From NCBI GenBank assembly GCA_028023455.1, contig JAQFVV010006275.1:124001-188000 (forward strand): 64,000 nucleotides of DNA, written 5' to 3'. Origin of the DNA: Epiperipatus broadwayi. Its lineage: Eukaryota; Onychophora; Udeonychophora; Euonychophora; Peripatidae. A program made the translations under genes and the position numbers. The number at the start of each line of letters is the position of its first letter. Positions within the stretch are counted from its first letter, which is position 1. Positions 11,249 to 24,136 of this stretch are shown here, one piece after another. The notes beneath the pieces are model-generated. The model saw only the letters and a list, made by a program, of their open reading frames with translations. It made no database searches and was not told the origin of the DNA.

Positions 11249-12956
11249 TCTTTGCAGAACTTTGGTATGTGAAAATTTAAAGAACCCAAAAATCAAAGCA
11301 TTAAGCACTTTATTAATAATAGTAAGACATTGGAATGTTTGAATCAGACTTCTAAAGAATAAAAACTTTTTATTTTATAAATGATTCATGATCGGGGGGA
11401 AAAAAACAAGTAATTCAGGTCTTCTTATAGTAAATATTAATAGATCAGAAAAAGTGCTATGGGTATTTATAGAATTATCAATCACTGACATTGAAAAGTA
11501 GTCCTTGAGATAAGAATATCTTTCATTCAGAATTAGTTTGTTCATGCTATGAGTGTGATCATTAAATGCATATTAATTTTTATGATATTTGAAATAATAA
11601 TTTATAATGTTATTGATTGTCATAAGCTTTATGCCATTTTTCAAATTGATTCCTAAACAATGTTTACATGATTCTAGATTACTTATATAACTATTTACCA
11701 AATACTCATACAAAAATAAACCATATAATGTTTTTTTAAAAACCAGGTATATTCAGCCACTATTCTGTCAATAAATTCTAGAATAATAGTAGAATAATTA
11801 CAAAAATATAAGCTTTATTATGACTCATGATAAGAGTATTCTCTTCTTGATAGTCTTTTTTTTTCTTTATTAATATACATATTAGTAAAATATTAAAAAC
11901 TTATATTTTACACCAATTATTATAGTTACATAAACACAAATTCTATGATTAAAACAAGCAAAACTCTTCATTCAGTAGTATGAAGAAACAGAGTATTAAT
12001 TAATTTTTTTTATAATTATTAGGTTGAAATAGTAAATTTGAATTAAAGATGATAATTTATTTGGTAAAAAGGTCCTCTCCACAGCTATCAAAATATTATT
12101 AACACATTTATGTAACTAGATTAATATAAATATTATAGGTATGTTACATTTGGATTATATATGTAGTATAGTTTTGGTACCATCTCAAATCGACAAATTC
12201 GTTTTTATTATTAGTTTTTTTATTTTTTATTGCTTTTTGAGAAGGTCCCTAGAAAATTTTACTGGATGACATCAAAATCCTAATTATGTTATTGCAATAG
12301 TTTTTGTGCACAATCCAGAGCTCAGATGCTAAGTACTTACTGAACTGCCCTTGTGGTTGGCTTTTGGATGGATTTTTTGGTTTAACTATTTATAATAAAT
12401 AAAAATAATAGTTAAAAATATTTACATTAATTTTTTAACAATTTTTTTTTAACTTTTTTTTTAAAATTCAATTTTATTGCTAAAATTAAGTAAAATATTA
12501 ATTGCAATGAAGAATTATATTTTCAAATAATAGTAAACCAAAATATAGTATATCATTATAGAACAAAAAAGACACTTTCTTTAATTTAATCTGAAACTAA
12601 AATTCATATAGATGTTGCATAATCACCAATCTTCTAGGGGGAATGGGGGATAACCACCAAAACAATAGGACATGGCCTGAATGTGTATTTTTGGAAAAAC
12701 ATTCTTTTTAGCTGCAGACTCTCATAATTCAAAAATAGCTCATTGTGTGTCAATTATTTTAATTATCTTTATTGAAAATGTGAAAGATATTATACAAGCT
12801 TATTATAAACAAATATACATCCAAATATATTCTAGATATACAGTATAAGAAAAAAGTTTTTATTTGTAGGTTTTTTAAAAAAAAAAGTTGAAATTCTAAT
12901 CATGAGTAATGTTTCTGTAAATAATTTTCACTGCATTATTCTTACATAAGGTAGGA
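11249..12956. other. Non-coding stretch with one GC-richer patch
   Basis: Mostly AT-rich. About 12290-12375 is GC-richer and open on both strands. The minus strand there has GTAAGT after a 45-base open segment, but the acceptor is weak. No firm exon call is made. Confidence 0.35.
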
Positions 12957-13361
12957 ACTAGTTTCTACCCACTTTTGGGGGATATATTCATAAGCATATG
13001 ACCAAAACATATGAAAAAAATGATGATTCCTTAAATGCACATTTCTTGCTGAACTAAGACATCATTTAGCCCAAGTCACAGTCTCTTGCACATATCTTTA
13101 TCACTGTTCAGTATACATACATAGCTAATTATACCGAACAATGATAAAGATATATGTAAGAAATTGTGATCTGGGCTAATTGATGAGTGTTGGTTCAGCA
13201 AGAATTGTGCATCATGGGGATCTTACATCTTTTTCACGTCTTTGATCATATGTTAAGATTACATCACCTCCACAATGCATTAAAACTGAATAAAAACCAA
13301 TCCCTGTCTTGCATGAGAGTGATTTAGTGAAACATTATTCATTAGGTGGGTAATCTCTAGT
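12957..13361. mobile_element. 405-bp foldback/MITE element with long inverted repeats, copy 1
   Basis: The ends are inverted copies: ACTAGTTTCTACCCAC at 12957-12972 and GTGGGTAATCTCTAGT at 13346-13361. Inside, 12978-13117 is a diverged inverted copy of 13128-13268. Matching blocks include CATATGACC with its partner, TTCTTGCTGAAC with GTTCAGCAAGAA, and ATCTTTATCA with TGATAAAGAT. The centre is only about ten bases. About 80 bases of the right arm (13269-13345) have no counterpart on the left, so the element has an internal deletion. A related copy lies at 46443-46713, which shows a dispersed family. No transposase is present, so it is non-autonomous. Confidence 0.8.
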
Positions 13362-16300
13362 CTAATAAATGACTATTAAAAAAGTATTAATATATTTCCA
13401 TTAGTGGTTTGAGTCAAAGTTGTGAATGAAGCAAGTTTGAATGACTAATAAAAATTATTAATCTAATCATGAGATAACTTTATTTTTTATTTACAACTTG
13501 TATTTGTACACTTAGTGATTTGTTTTAAATTTTTTATTACAAATCAATTCTAGAAAATCTGGAAATAAAATTAGCAGTAGTTAATTTTAGAATTAAACAT
13601 TTTTAAAAACTTCTTTAAAGGAAACAGCACGTATACATTTAAATATATGTATATATTGAACAATGTTTTATTATTTTTATGACCTCATATATGTATATAC
13701 ATAAATGCTAAAATAATAATATTAAAAAAAAAAAAACCCACACATATAATTATATACAGTATTAAATAACATTTTTGTTTATCTGCAAATTTGTGATTAA
13801 ATTTTAGTTGTAATTATACTATCATTTAAGTTTATTTAAACTTTTCTTATTAATATTATATAATTTAGTATATTACACCATATTACAAGTGGTATTCTCT
13901 TTTATTCAAGTATTGCTGACTTGATCAGTGAAAGTACTAGCATGAGAATCGAATTAGATATCTTTAGATTTGTGAAATATTGAAATCAATGTTCAACTAG
14001 GCTATTCCTTCAAATAGAAATAAGGAGTAGCCTTGTAGATAAATATACGGAAATTTGCATTGTATGGCGTTTTTGGCAGAATAGCCTGATTGGTTAGAGT
14101 ATTACCTTAAATTCAATATTTTATGAATCTGAAGATCTGGTTGATTCCTCATTGGTCAGAGTAGAAGGGAAAATAATACCACTCAAAACATTGTGCTATA
14201 TAATAACATGCAATTATTAATTGTTGAATGTATTTGGAAGCTTTGATAAAGCTTGAATTTTTGTAAAATCATTTAATAATTAATTTTAAATGATGGAAAT
14301 AATCTTTTTATTTGTATTTACTTATACACTCTATATTTTTGTTTTATTTGAAAGAAATTTGATCTGATTTATTCTAAAGTCTTATTTAATAAGTTTTGTT
14401 TTTTTTTAATTTAAAGAAAATTGCTTTTTTTTTTTTATCTGTTATAAACAGTACTAGATAAAACTATAAGAAAATTTTAATTAAAATAAGCTTATTTTGT
14501 CAGCAAAATTATCAGGTTTTTTTTTTGTATGTTTTAAAAAAATAATTATTTTGAATTGAAAGAAAATTATTGACCTTTTTTTAAAAGTAAAAATAATTTA
14601 TTTCTTTTTTATTTTATGTAACACATAGAGATGTGAATTTTGAGGAAAATTGAAAGAATAAGATTATTGGTGTTGATGAAAAAGACTTATGAATTGAGAA
14701 AATTATGCTAAAGAAGAGAAATTGATTTGAATATATACTTTATGGGAAAGGAATTATGAAAGTTATATTGAAAGTGATTATTGGCTAAAAGAAAAAGAAG
14801 AAAAAATGGTTGATATGCTTTTAATAAGGAAATAGTTAAGAATATTTAAGGAGTAATCATTGCTTTGAGATTCAGAAATGAGCTGTTATCCATGAACCTT
14901 GAACTCCAGAGTGTCATTTAACTACTGCCTCAAACTATGACAGGTATTTATGAAGTAGACTGCAAGAAATAGAAAGACTTAGAGAAGATGAGTTTGATTT
15001 GCTCTTTGTCAGATAATTAAAGGTGATGATGATTTTAAAGCTATTTCTATATTTACAAAATGTATGAAAATATTAGTAGTTATCACAATCCATTATAGTT
15101 AGAGCACCAATGTAATCTCTGTTTTACCTTTATTATTCTAATGTAGAACCAACATCTGTATTATGAAGTGCATGCTGGAATTATATAACATTGAACAGAT
15201 TCTATAGAAATATAAATCCATATCTTGTCAGTGAAGATATTGAGAATAATACAGAGAGTATTTAAAATAGTTGATTGAGATGAGAATCATATTTATTTAC
15301 AAGATGTATAAGTTAAAACAGTATCTGGTGGAGCAATCTTGTTATTCCTCAGTGTTTTATTTATTCAGTTTTATTATAAAAAATATTTGAATATTTTCTA
15401 TTATTACTGTTGTACATATATATGCATATGGGGCACTATATGGAGTGAAATACTAATGTGATAGCACTAATGCTGATCAAAAGACCCCTAGCAAAAGTAT
15501 TCACAACGGACTAGTTGGAAGTATACAGGTTTCTGTACATTGTTGGTATTAAAGAACATGTATGATCAAGACCCTTGAAAAATATAGAATATGTGAGATT
15601 GAGTTTCATCTCTGTGACAAAGTGAACATATTGCATTTTCATTATTAATGTAAAGTAGGCTATGCCCACACATTTATTTTAAGCAGAAAATCAAAATATT
15701 TCAGTTCCACTTTATAAAATCTAAATTTTCCAACGAATTATCTATTGTTAACAATAAGTATGCAAAAGTCATCTTTTTTATTATTTTTTTCTCTAGCTTC
15801 TGGAGTTGGAATGACCATATTTATTTATGAAGGTTGTTGATAATAATATACTTATTATCCTGTTTTTCAAATCATGGCACTACCATTTTTTCGCATTTGG
15901 GTATTCAAATGCATACGGAACATTCTGTGATAGTTTCCTTCACATCATGGGCAATCAATCATTGATATTTTTCAATAAATATTGATCTTCATCCACAGTT
16001 AATTCTAGAATGTTTTAATCTTTTATCCTAAATGAATGACACCTGTCAATCTTGAGGCTTCAAATATTTCAGTAGTTTCAGGCACAAATGGTGTAAAAAA
16101 TAGGTTTGAATACAACTCTTTTTAAATTCTTATAATAAACTGCTCACAAAATGTAGAAACTGTTGTTTTTTATCCCAAAACAGTAGAGTTCTGTAAATAA
16201 AAGGGCAGAAATGGTACATTGATATAGATTTTCCTTTCTGTGTTGTATGATGTCAAAAATGTTGGGTTAATCATATCCTGTATATATTTATTATAAAGTG

Positions 16301-16441
16301 CACTTTTTATAATATTGAATAGCAAACTAAAAATGACTTGTCTACAAGCAATATTATATAAATTACTTTTAAAATGAACTACAGAATAAATGACAATTAT
16401 AAAATACAGATTTATATATGCACAATATTTTTATATTGCAG
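13362..16441. other. Non-coding stretch upstream of the first supported plus-strand exon
   Basis: No exon, tRNA or clear repeat is recognised. The part at about 14640-15500 is somewhat less AT-rich and may be old mobile-element sequence, but no protein motif could be read in it. Confidence 0.35.
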
Positions 16442-16531
16442 CTCGGACAGCTAGTGTCCAGACTTTTGATTCTCTCGATTTTGCTCGTTACTCTGATGAT
16501 GGAGAGAGGCAAGCAGATGAAAGGGTTGCAG
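16442..16531 (+). CDS. 90-bp internal exon of an unrecognised plus-strand gene
   Basis: A branch/pyrimidine region ending TTTTTATATTGCAG precedes the exon and GTAAGATCT follows it. Base composition jumps from about 20% to about 50% G+C exactly between these sites. The open frame uses two leading bases to finish a codon. It then reads RTASVQTFDSLDF, ARYSDDG and ERQADERVA, leaving one G. It joins the exon at 23052 as G+AT (Asp). The other frame without stops is much less protein-like and the third has a stop. The peptide is hydrophilic and charged, with RTAS and SDD sites that could be phosphorylated. I cannot place it in a family. Phase 1-1 and a length divisible by three mean it could be skipped without a frameshift. 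Confidence 0.75.
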
Positions 16532-19479
16532 GTAAGATCTTTCCCCTAATTTTTTTTTTTTTTTAAAAAATAATTCAATAATGCAGAAGTTGATATCAAT
16601 GTAACAAAAAATAATAGCTATAGATTAATGTGTTGAAATTCTTAAAAAAAAAAATTAATATAGTTAAATAGTTCTTGAAAAATATCTGTCACCTTCCTTA
16701 AATTTTGTTAAGTTTTTTTTGACTGTAAGACAGATATGTTTTAATTAGACTGTAGAATACAAGCCTATATCTTGCAATAGCTGTCTCCATCTTAATTTCT
16801 AATTTGTTATTACTTGCCACTTCCATAACACTATATTTTAGCATCTCAACATTTTAAGATGAATCATGAGGAATATTTATATATATGTTTTTATGATAAG
16901 CACTTAAAAGAGAGATAATTTTTCTTTTTTATCATAAGTAAAATAACTGACATTTAGCACACTATTCTTAAAGTTTAAATTTACCATGATTTAGAACCTA
17001 AGGGTGAATCATGACATTAATTAGAATGTATATTATACTGAGTTGGCTACACATTGATTTTATTTAATCATTTTAGATAAGATTTCCAAATATATGTAAA
17101 TTATGTACTTGAATATGTGTGTGCTTGCTAATTTGCAATTATAGATTAATGTTCTCTAAAATTCCCAAAGACAAAGAAATTCAAATAATTTTATTTCTTT
17201 TTTTTTTGCCCACTTATGTACATGATAATTCTCCTAACAATAGTAAAAATAAGAATAGTAGAAAAATTAATATATTAAAGTTTCAAGAGTAGTGTATTTT
17301 TTCATAATTGTCTATAAAAGATTACTCGTACTAATTTGAATATATAAACAAAAGAAGAAAATCAGATGAAATTTTGATATCTTCAATAATAGTTTTCAAA
17401 TCCACTTTGGGTAAAAAGGATTTTCAATATGAGATAGCTTGAATGAAACAACTATTTGCTGTAAACTCCCACTTAGTTGATGGATTTTAGTGGGTTGAAG
17501 AATTTCAATAATCTAGTTGTTAACTGAAATAATTCTGATTGATAAAATTCATTTTGCATACTGCTTCATTTGCTATTTAATTTTTTACTTAATATTATAA
17601 GCCATCTCCTTAAAACAATGATAACCTATTAGTTGCATAAAAAATGAAATTGTACAATTTGTTTTTCTTTTACTAGAGATCTCTCTGTAATAAAACAATT
17701 ACAAATGATTAGGTGACTACAATAAAATAGGAATGATTTAAATATTCATTAGAAGAGTTTAACTCATTGAGAATCATCAGATGAACAATTCAAAATTAAT
17801 TCGGTTAAAGTCTACATAAGAATTGCTCATTTTGTCTAGTTTCTTTTAGCTCACAGATGTTTATCAGATCAATTTGAATTGCTTATCAATGAGTTCTTGC
17901 CAGGAATTATACTTTGTTATTGCATATAACTAAAAATGTAGTCAAATTGATAAATAGGTCGAGACATGTTCTGTTGAATGAAATCTCACAAATACGAGCA
18001 TGTGGGTAAAAAAATTACTTTTTGATATCTTGAAACAACTCGTATAGATTTGAAAAACAGGCAGCTTCATTTTATTAAAAGTAAACTAAAAGAATTGTAT
18101 TGTTTTCCTGAAGATTTGTGATGACAGTATTTTAGTTTTATTTATATGTTGGACTATTTGCATCATCTAATATAAGTATTGAAAATGTATTTAGAAAAAT
18201 TTAACTTTATTTTAATATTCCAAATACATTCAACTGTTAGTAATAGCATATATGTTAAATTTTTGTAGAAGACATTCAATACTTATATTAGATGATGGAA
18301 ATAGTCCAATATATAAATGCAGCTAAAAGAATTGTATACTTCAAAAAATATGCTCTCATTTTAATAGTTTTAATGAAAAACTATACTTATATCATACTTT
18401 GTTTGCAAATTGTGCAATCTGGTAAAGTTCATACTATTCGTAGTCATTAATATTTCCAGTTATAAAAGATGTGGTTATTTATAGTGACATGAGCTTGAAA
18501 GAAGTTGAATTAATTCCATCCAGTAACATGATTGCTTACAGGATCAATGAAATGTATAAGTGAATAAAAGATCCACTTATTACAGAGTTAAAATAAATAA
18601 AAGTTTTATCTCTGAAATTGGATCCCAAATGATAGGTTTTTTTTTTCAATTTTTATAATGTATAGAGAGCCACATGAAGGCGTATTATTTTCTAAATCAA
18701 TTATTCACTAACAAGAAAATTTTTGAAAATTTTACCACTCATATAAAATTAAAGAAACTGCAATGGATGAATTGCTATATATACAGATAATGTAGAGGTA
18801 ATGTGTAATATGGTATCGGAACATGAGTTTTTAAAGTAAATCCAAAGCATCATAGATTCACTGTAGTCTTCATAGAGGAATATTAATTTCCAAACCTATG
18901 ACAGATGATTTGAAAAATGTTTTACATTTATTTGAAATAACTGTGCAGAGAAGTAAGAAATTTTTATAAAATCTTTTTTACTAAACTACATTGGTTGTTG
19001 AGGGGCAAAGTGCTTACAAGATTTGTTGAACTCTGTGAAGTTGCAATGTTTCTGGATAGAAAAAACAATTATGGAAAATCTTCGTATGATGAGAAGTTTG
19101 TTTGAATGCTCACTTATTTGTCAGCTATATTTTTGAAATTGAACAAATTAAATCAATAATCATAAAAAATGGTGAGGGTTAATATATTTGCAGTGCACAC
19201 AATAAAAATTGAGTTTTTCCAAAAAACTAATATTTATAAAGTGAAAAGTTTATTGAAGATTATAATTGTTTACAATCATGTGGAATTTGTCTTATTGAAA
19301 ACAGACTATGTTTCCATTTTGAGCTGATAATATGGCTACTAGTATATGTATGAAAGCTGATGAAGAATTGATTTGTCTGAATTCACTTCATTGAAAATAA
19401 ATTTTGATATGAGTTTTGACTGCTAGTTCAAAACATATATCCATTGCTTTCTACTACAACTTCAAAAGAGTGCTGCTTT
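16532..19479 (+). other. Intron of the plus-strand gene (first part)
   Basis: AT-rich, with a hairpin-forming inverted repeat at 18129-18328. A pyrimidine tract ending TTTCTTTTAG near 17850 opens a 26-codon frame that ends in a stop without a donor. It could at most be an alternative end and is not called. Confidence 0.45.
18129..18328. repeat. 200-bp foldback with 54-bp inverted arms
   Basis: 18129-18183 and 18275-18328 are inverted copies. The inner 41 bases (18143-18183 against 18275-18315) match closely, for example GGACTATTTGCATCATCTAA against its complement near 18290. The loop is about 90 bases. The words CTAAAAGAATTGTAT also occur as a direct repeat at about 18087 and 18325. No transposase is visible. 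It could be a MITE-type foldback or, if transcribed within the intron, an RNA hairpin. Confidence 0.75.
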
Positions 19480-19583
19480 CTTTTTTTTTTCCATGTGTCA
19501 AAGCATTGGCCAGGAAGCGAACCCGCAAACCCAGGACAACTGCTTGTAAGGTAGCTGTGCTGACCACTCGACCACCAATGCTT
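19480..19583 (-). mobile_element. tRNA-derived SINE, copy A
   Basis: On the minus strand 19581-19503 folds like a tRNA with a long variable arm. The acceptor GCATTGG pairs perfectly with CCAATGC. There is an A-box-like TGGTCGAGTGGTCAGC and a B-box-like GGGTTCGCTTCC. It is followed not by CCA but by TTTGACACATGG and a run of A (T on the plus strand, 19481-19490). The same layout is found at 21993-22072 and 56781-56892, so this is a dispersed, retroposed family and not a tRNA gene. The internal boxes would serve as an RNA polymerase III promoter. Confidence 0.75.
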
Positions 19584-21992
19584 GCTGTTTTCTTTTACTA
19601 ATTTATACATATATCTGCATTTTTGATAGTGATAGGAATTTAAATCAAATTTCAAAATAAACTTCAATTATCGAATACTGTGCATGCTAAAATAAGATAT
19701 ATCAATGTGGACATCAAACTCATTCTTCAGATACACTTCATCTGATTAATAAATGTATATATTAAGTGTAACAATATATTTTCTATTTAACTCTCTTCTT
19801 TCCTTTTAAAATATACATTACAAGCAAATAAATCAGGAAAAATTACCATTTTCAAAGTGGGCCCCAGCTCACAAAAGTTTGGGAAGATTCAATATTTTGG
19901 CATTTGTAATACTAATTATTGCTTTTTCAATTGTTATTTATAGTTCAGATATAAAAATAAGGAAATTTATCTTTCTTGATGCATGCTTGCAATCTATAGC
20001 ATATATTTGGTCTTTTTAAATTTTTTTATTACTATGTTGTTTTATATATATATATATTAGTCTTTTTGAATTGTTTTATTTATTGATTTGATTATTTTGA
20101 TTTTTTTTTTGATAATTAAATTTATTATATTGCACATTACTGATTATTTGTTAGTTTATCTTTCAAAGGACTTTATTCAATAACTTAAAAAGGTTGCACA
20201 ATTTTTTTACACATTATCCTTGATTATTATACAGTTTATATCAACTCAAAGTATGTTGTTGTTGTTTTTTGATAGAGATGGAGATACATTACTCATTTTC
20301 TGTCAGAGAGGTGATATCTCAAAATATATGTAGTTATTGGTGTCTTACAACTTTTTTCACAAATTCCCTATAATTATTAAACATAAAGTTTCAAGCACTA
20401 AAATAAATAGTTTCTGTGTGGAGTAATAGATCAATGTTTTTTTATTAGCATTAAATGCAATTATCAGTAAATATTCTTTTGAAAAAATTGAAGACAAATA
20501 TGTATTATCATAATTTTTAATATCTTTGAAATTATCAAATCATCTTATTCCAACATTGTAGAAATCCAAGGAGGAATTGAATTGATAAAGTATTTAGTTA
20601 TTCTTATTAACTTGGTTTGTGCTTTAATGCTAATTCAAGAATACTTTATTTTATTCAACCAAGTTAGTGGTGTATTAGTATTATATATATATGATTACAT
20701 CTCAAAGCTTTAATGTAAACAATTACAAATCAACTGAACTCTATTGGCTTATTTTTTATTATTGTTGAATATGGGTATTTACATGTTGTTTGCAATTTTA
20801 CATTTCATTGAATATTTTTACTGATTGCTTTTTGTTTCATTCCAAGATCAACCTATTAATAGTGTCAATACATGTAAAAATAAAGTTATTCTAAAAATGT
20901 TTTTTTTATTTTATTTGTTAGAGTAGAAAAGGAATTTAATGTTAAGTTTATGGAATTTTGCTTTTTGAAGAGCATTTAACAATATTTTATAACTTTATTA
21001 CAACTTTTTAAATAAGAAAAAAATCCCCTTTGGTTTGACTTCAGAAAATATTTCAGAAACCATTAATTTTTATCTTAAGTAATACTTATTCTGTCACTGT
21101 AAACCCTAAAATAGATGGAGTGGCTGAATTAACTTTTATTCTGCTTACAAATTGGTTATATTTTTAAAATCAACTAGATGGAAAGATTCATCAGTTCATC
21201 AAATTATATGTCACTGATAGAGGGGAAAATATTATTTATATATATTTGATATTGTAATTATATTGAATCTATTTCTCAGTAAAAGAGTTATTTTTTGCAG
21301 GTCTATAATTTCTACAATAAAATTGTTCAGTGATTGTTCCATAGTTTGTTTTTTTAAATCTTTTTTTTTTTTTAAAGAACAAAAAACCAATAACCTAAAT
21401 TTTTAGATATATAGCAAGTTTTTAGATAATTCTTAATACATTTTCTATTTTAGATTAAAATAACTATATACTATTATATGTAATCTAACTTGAATCATGC
21501 ACAATTTTTGAGCAACTTTGATGGAGATCATCTTTGTGCTTTTAATTTTTTTACATTATATAAATATAATTAATTCTCTTTTTATATATATTTTTCTTTC
21601 ATTCTAATGTCATCTATAATACATTTTATATTTCCAAATCACTTGACCAAACTAGTTTATGTTTATATATATTTTTATTCATCTTTTTAAATACTGTAAA
21701 TCATTTATGTCCTCAAATTGCACAAGATAATAAAACAAAAGTAGGGGATTTAATACTATCTGATAATCATTGACTATTCAAGATTATGATAGATAGCACT
21801 GGAGTGGATACAGTTTCTTTTTAAATACTATCTAATATTATCTACTCAGTTTAAATTTGTTTTTTATTTATTATCATTAGATATGTGATATCTTTTTTCG
21901 TGATACTGATTTTATTAGCTCAATTGTTTAATTATTTCTTTTTGTTAGAAGGTAGCTTATTCATTGACATTTTAAATGTAATCTTCCCTTAG
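19584..21992 (+). other. Intronic AT-rich sequence, no feature recognised
   Basis: No exon or repeat is called. TTTTTTGCAG near 21300 looks like an acceptor but what follows has stops in all phases within a short distance. Confidence 0.4.
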
Positions 21993-22072
21993 TTTTTTTC
22001 ATATGTCAAAGCGTTGACCGGGAGGCGAACCTGGGTTGCTGCTTGGAAGGCAGTTATGCTAACCAATCTTAC
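21993..22072 (-). mobile_element. tRNA-derived SINE, copy B (5' truncated)
   Basis: On the minus strand it reads TTGGTTAGCATAACTGCC, then AAGCAGCAACCCAGGTTCGCC and CGGTCAACGCTTTGACATATG. A run of A follows (plus-strand T at 21993-21999). The B-box-like GGTTCGCCTCC and the TTTGACATATG 3' end match copy A. The first part of the acceptor and A box is missing or diverged. Confidence 0.65.
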
Positions 22073-23051
22073 CTTAGTTATCTCTTAAAAAATTAGAATT
22101 CATTAATCTGCTGTAGTATTTCATTTTTATATTTACATTTTCAATTTTACTATCACTTTAATAATCATAGTTGCACATTTTTCTTTAATCTATATCTATT
22201 AATATATTATTAGGATATTTACTTTTTTTTTTTTTGGCAAATTTGATAAATTCTTATATACTAACTCTATTTTTCTCTACATTCTCATTTAGTAAAACAT
22301 ACAGGCATGTATATTCTTTTATTTACTGTGGAATGTTTTTGTTTTTATCATGTATAAAAGTTTTTTTTTTTTGTATTATATAGTTATCAATACTTTTGTA
22401 CAATATAATCGTCTTGATATATATGTAAATCGTGGCAATTTGAAATATATATCTCATTTTCACACTTTGAGTAAATATAGAGTAATAAAAAGATAATGGA
22501 TATTTTTTTCATCATAACTTGCAAAAGTTTATACTATTTCTGTTTTTCATCCAACTTTTAAAACATCTTGTTTTACAAATAATATAATTTGGTAAAAGTA
22601 AAAGCATTAAAGTAAAGAACAGAGAAATGCTCTTATAATTATATTTTATTATTTAGCATTATTTATAAAAGCAATGAATATAAAATGTCTTTATACTAAA
22701 TGCATAAGTTTTAAATTGAACAAATTTATCTCTTCCCTCTCCTCAAATTGTTTTATACATAATGTATTTACAAGGATTTCTATATATACTTTGTGAATAT
22801 TTTATACTTAAATGTAGTTTACTATAATATACTATTACAAGAGTATATTGTTCTACAATGTACCTAGATATTTTAACAATAACCACCATGTAAAATTTTT
22901 CTCAGCTAGTTACTCAAAAGTCAGTCAGCATAAAAAATAAATGTTTGAAAATTAAACCATTATATTTTGTTAACTAGATTCATAATTTAATTAGAGAATT
23001 TATATGCAAGTAAAAGTTAACTGTTATCAATCTGGTGTTTTTTCATTCTAG
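22073..23051 (+). other. Intronic AT-rich sequence before the second exon
   Basis: Contains several T homopolymers and no recognisable gene or element. Confidence 0.4.
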
Positions 23052-23096
23052 ATTTAGCTGATTTCTTTTTACACCGAGAATTCAAAAACAATTTAA
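23052..23096 (+). CDS. 45-bp internal exon, same plus-strand gene
   Basis: TTTTTTCATTCTAG precedes the exon and GTAATG follows it. The first two bases, AT, complete the codon left by the 90-bp exon (G+AT, Asp). The frame continues LADFFLHREFKNNL and leaves one A. The joined product therefore reads ERQADERVAD, then LADFFLHREFKNNL, with no break; it is amphipathic and looks helical. The exon is again phase 1-1 and divisible by three, a small cassette. The donor is weaker than consensus. The family is unrecognised. The in-frame join to an independently supported exon is the main argument. Confidence 0.62.
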
Positions 23097-23520
23097 GTAA
23101 TGTCCTTATGATTATTTAATTTGTTATGACATCTTTAAACAATATTTGACTAATTCAGTTATGTTGGAGTAATAATGTAATAACAATTATCTTATGCTTA
23201 AGTTACCAATCAACATCTTGCAGTTATCCATTATGTTTCTTAGCTTTTTTTCAAAGTTTTTAACATACTGTGCCTGACAATCTGCTTTTAAGTTTTACAT
23301 ATATCTAGAATTTAAGGAGTTCCAGAATCCTTCAATATTTTTTTTTTTTTGTTTGTATTTATTATTATTGTTTTGCTTTATGTAATTATTCCTGAGAATT
23401 TTTATTTTCTTATATTTATATTAATAGAATTTTAAGAGAAATGTCATTTTTCCAAAAATTCTTCATTGACCTTATCAAAATGCTTTAGATTTGCCTATGT
23501 AGTTAGAAAAATAGGTTGAA

Positions 23521-23640
23521 GATAAGAGTGGCCGCTCTTATCTTTATAAAGTCAAATCTTGTGTTAAGATTTGTAGAGGTCTCTCTTGTAGAAAATTAAG
23601 CACCCAAGGTGCATGTACTAAGGTTATAGCCTTATATAAG
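23521..23640. other. Run of four small hairpins
   Basis: Four stem-loops follow one another. GATAAGAG pairs with CTCTTATC around a six-base loop (23521-23542). CAAATCTT pairs with AAGATTTG around GTGTT (23553-23573). GCACC pairs with GGTGC around CAA (23600-23612). TAAGG pairs with CCTTA around TTATAG (about 23619-23634). The patch is GC-richer than its surroundings. It could be part of a structured RNA, a MITE end, or chance. No known RNA family is recognised. Confidence 0.4.
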
Positions 23641-24136
23641 TATTACGTGCTAACATTGCGCTTAATGAGAATTAATATTTATTAAATTTTAGTACTTTGG
23701 CTGAATTAGCAGTGATCATTTTTAATTTACAATAGTATGTATATAATAATTGATAATATAATTTATACTTAGGAAATATTGCAAAAGTCAAACACTCTTC
23801 ACATATATGCTATACAAATAGACAATACTGTCCCATCAATAAATATTCGGTGTGCATGGGTTTAACTATTGCATTGTATTATTTGTTTTTATTGTGTTTT
23901 GTGTTTAGAGAAATTTTTCATTATTAAACTAATATTTTTGTTTACCTAAATATTTATAATGAGAAAAAAGAATTTTTTTTTTTCAATTTCTTTATATACT
24001 TTGAAATTATGCACAAGATTTTTAAATAAATTGTTATATATTTATAAAATAACTTGTGACACTCCCTTCCCTGTATTTGTAATCTATAAATGAACCTGTT
24101 ATCCTCTCTTAAAAAAGCTCCTCCTCCTCTTCTTCT

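Noticed and set aside
12290-12375. GC-richer patch with coding-like frames on both strands
   Set aside because: Splice sites are incomplete on either strand and the two strands compete; no motif.
17850-17930. Plus-strand exon after TTTCTTTTAG
   Set aside because: Open for 26 codons then a stop, no donor, no poly(A) signal close by; the neighbouring exons already join each other in phase.
19416-19667. Overlapping 61- and 79-codon frames on opposite strands
   Set aside because: Both are translations across the SINE copy, whose tRNA-like fold and A tail explain the GC-rich sequence.
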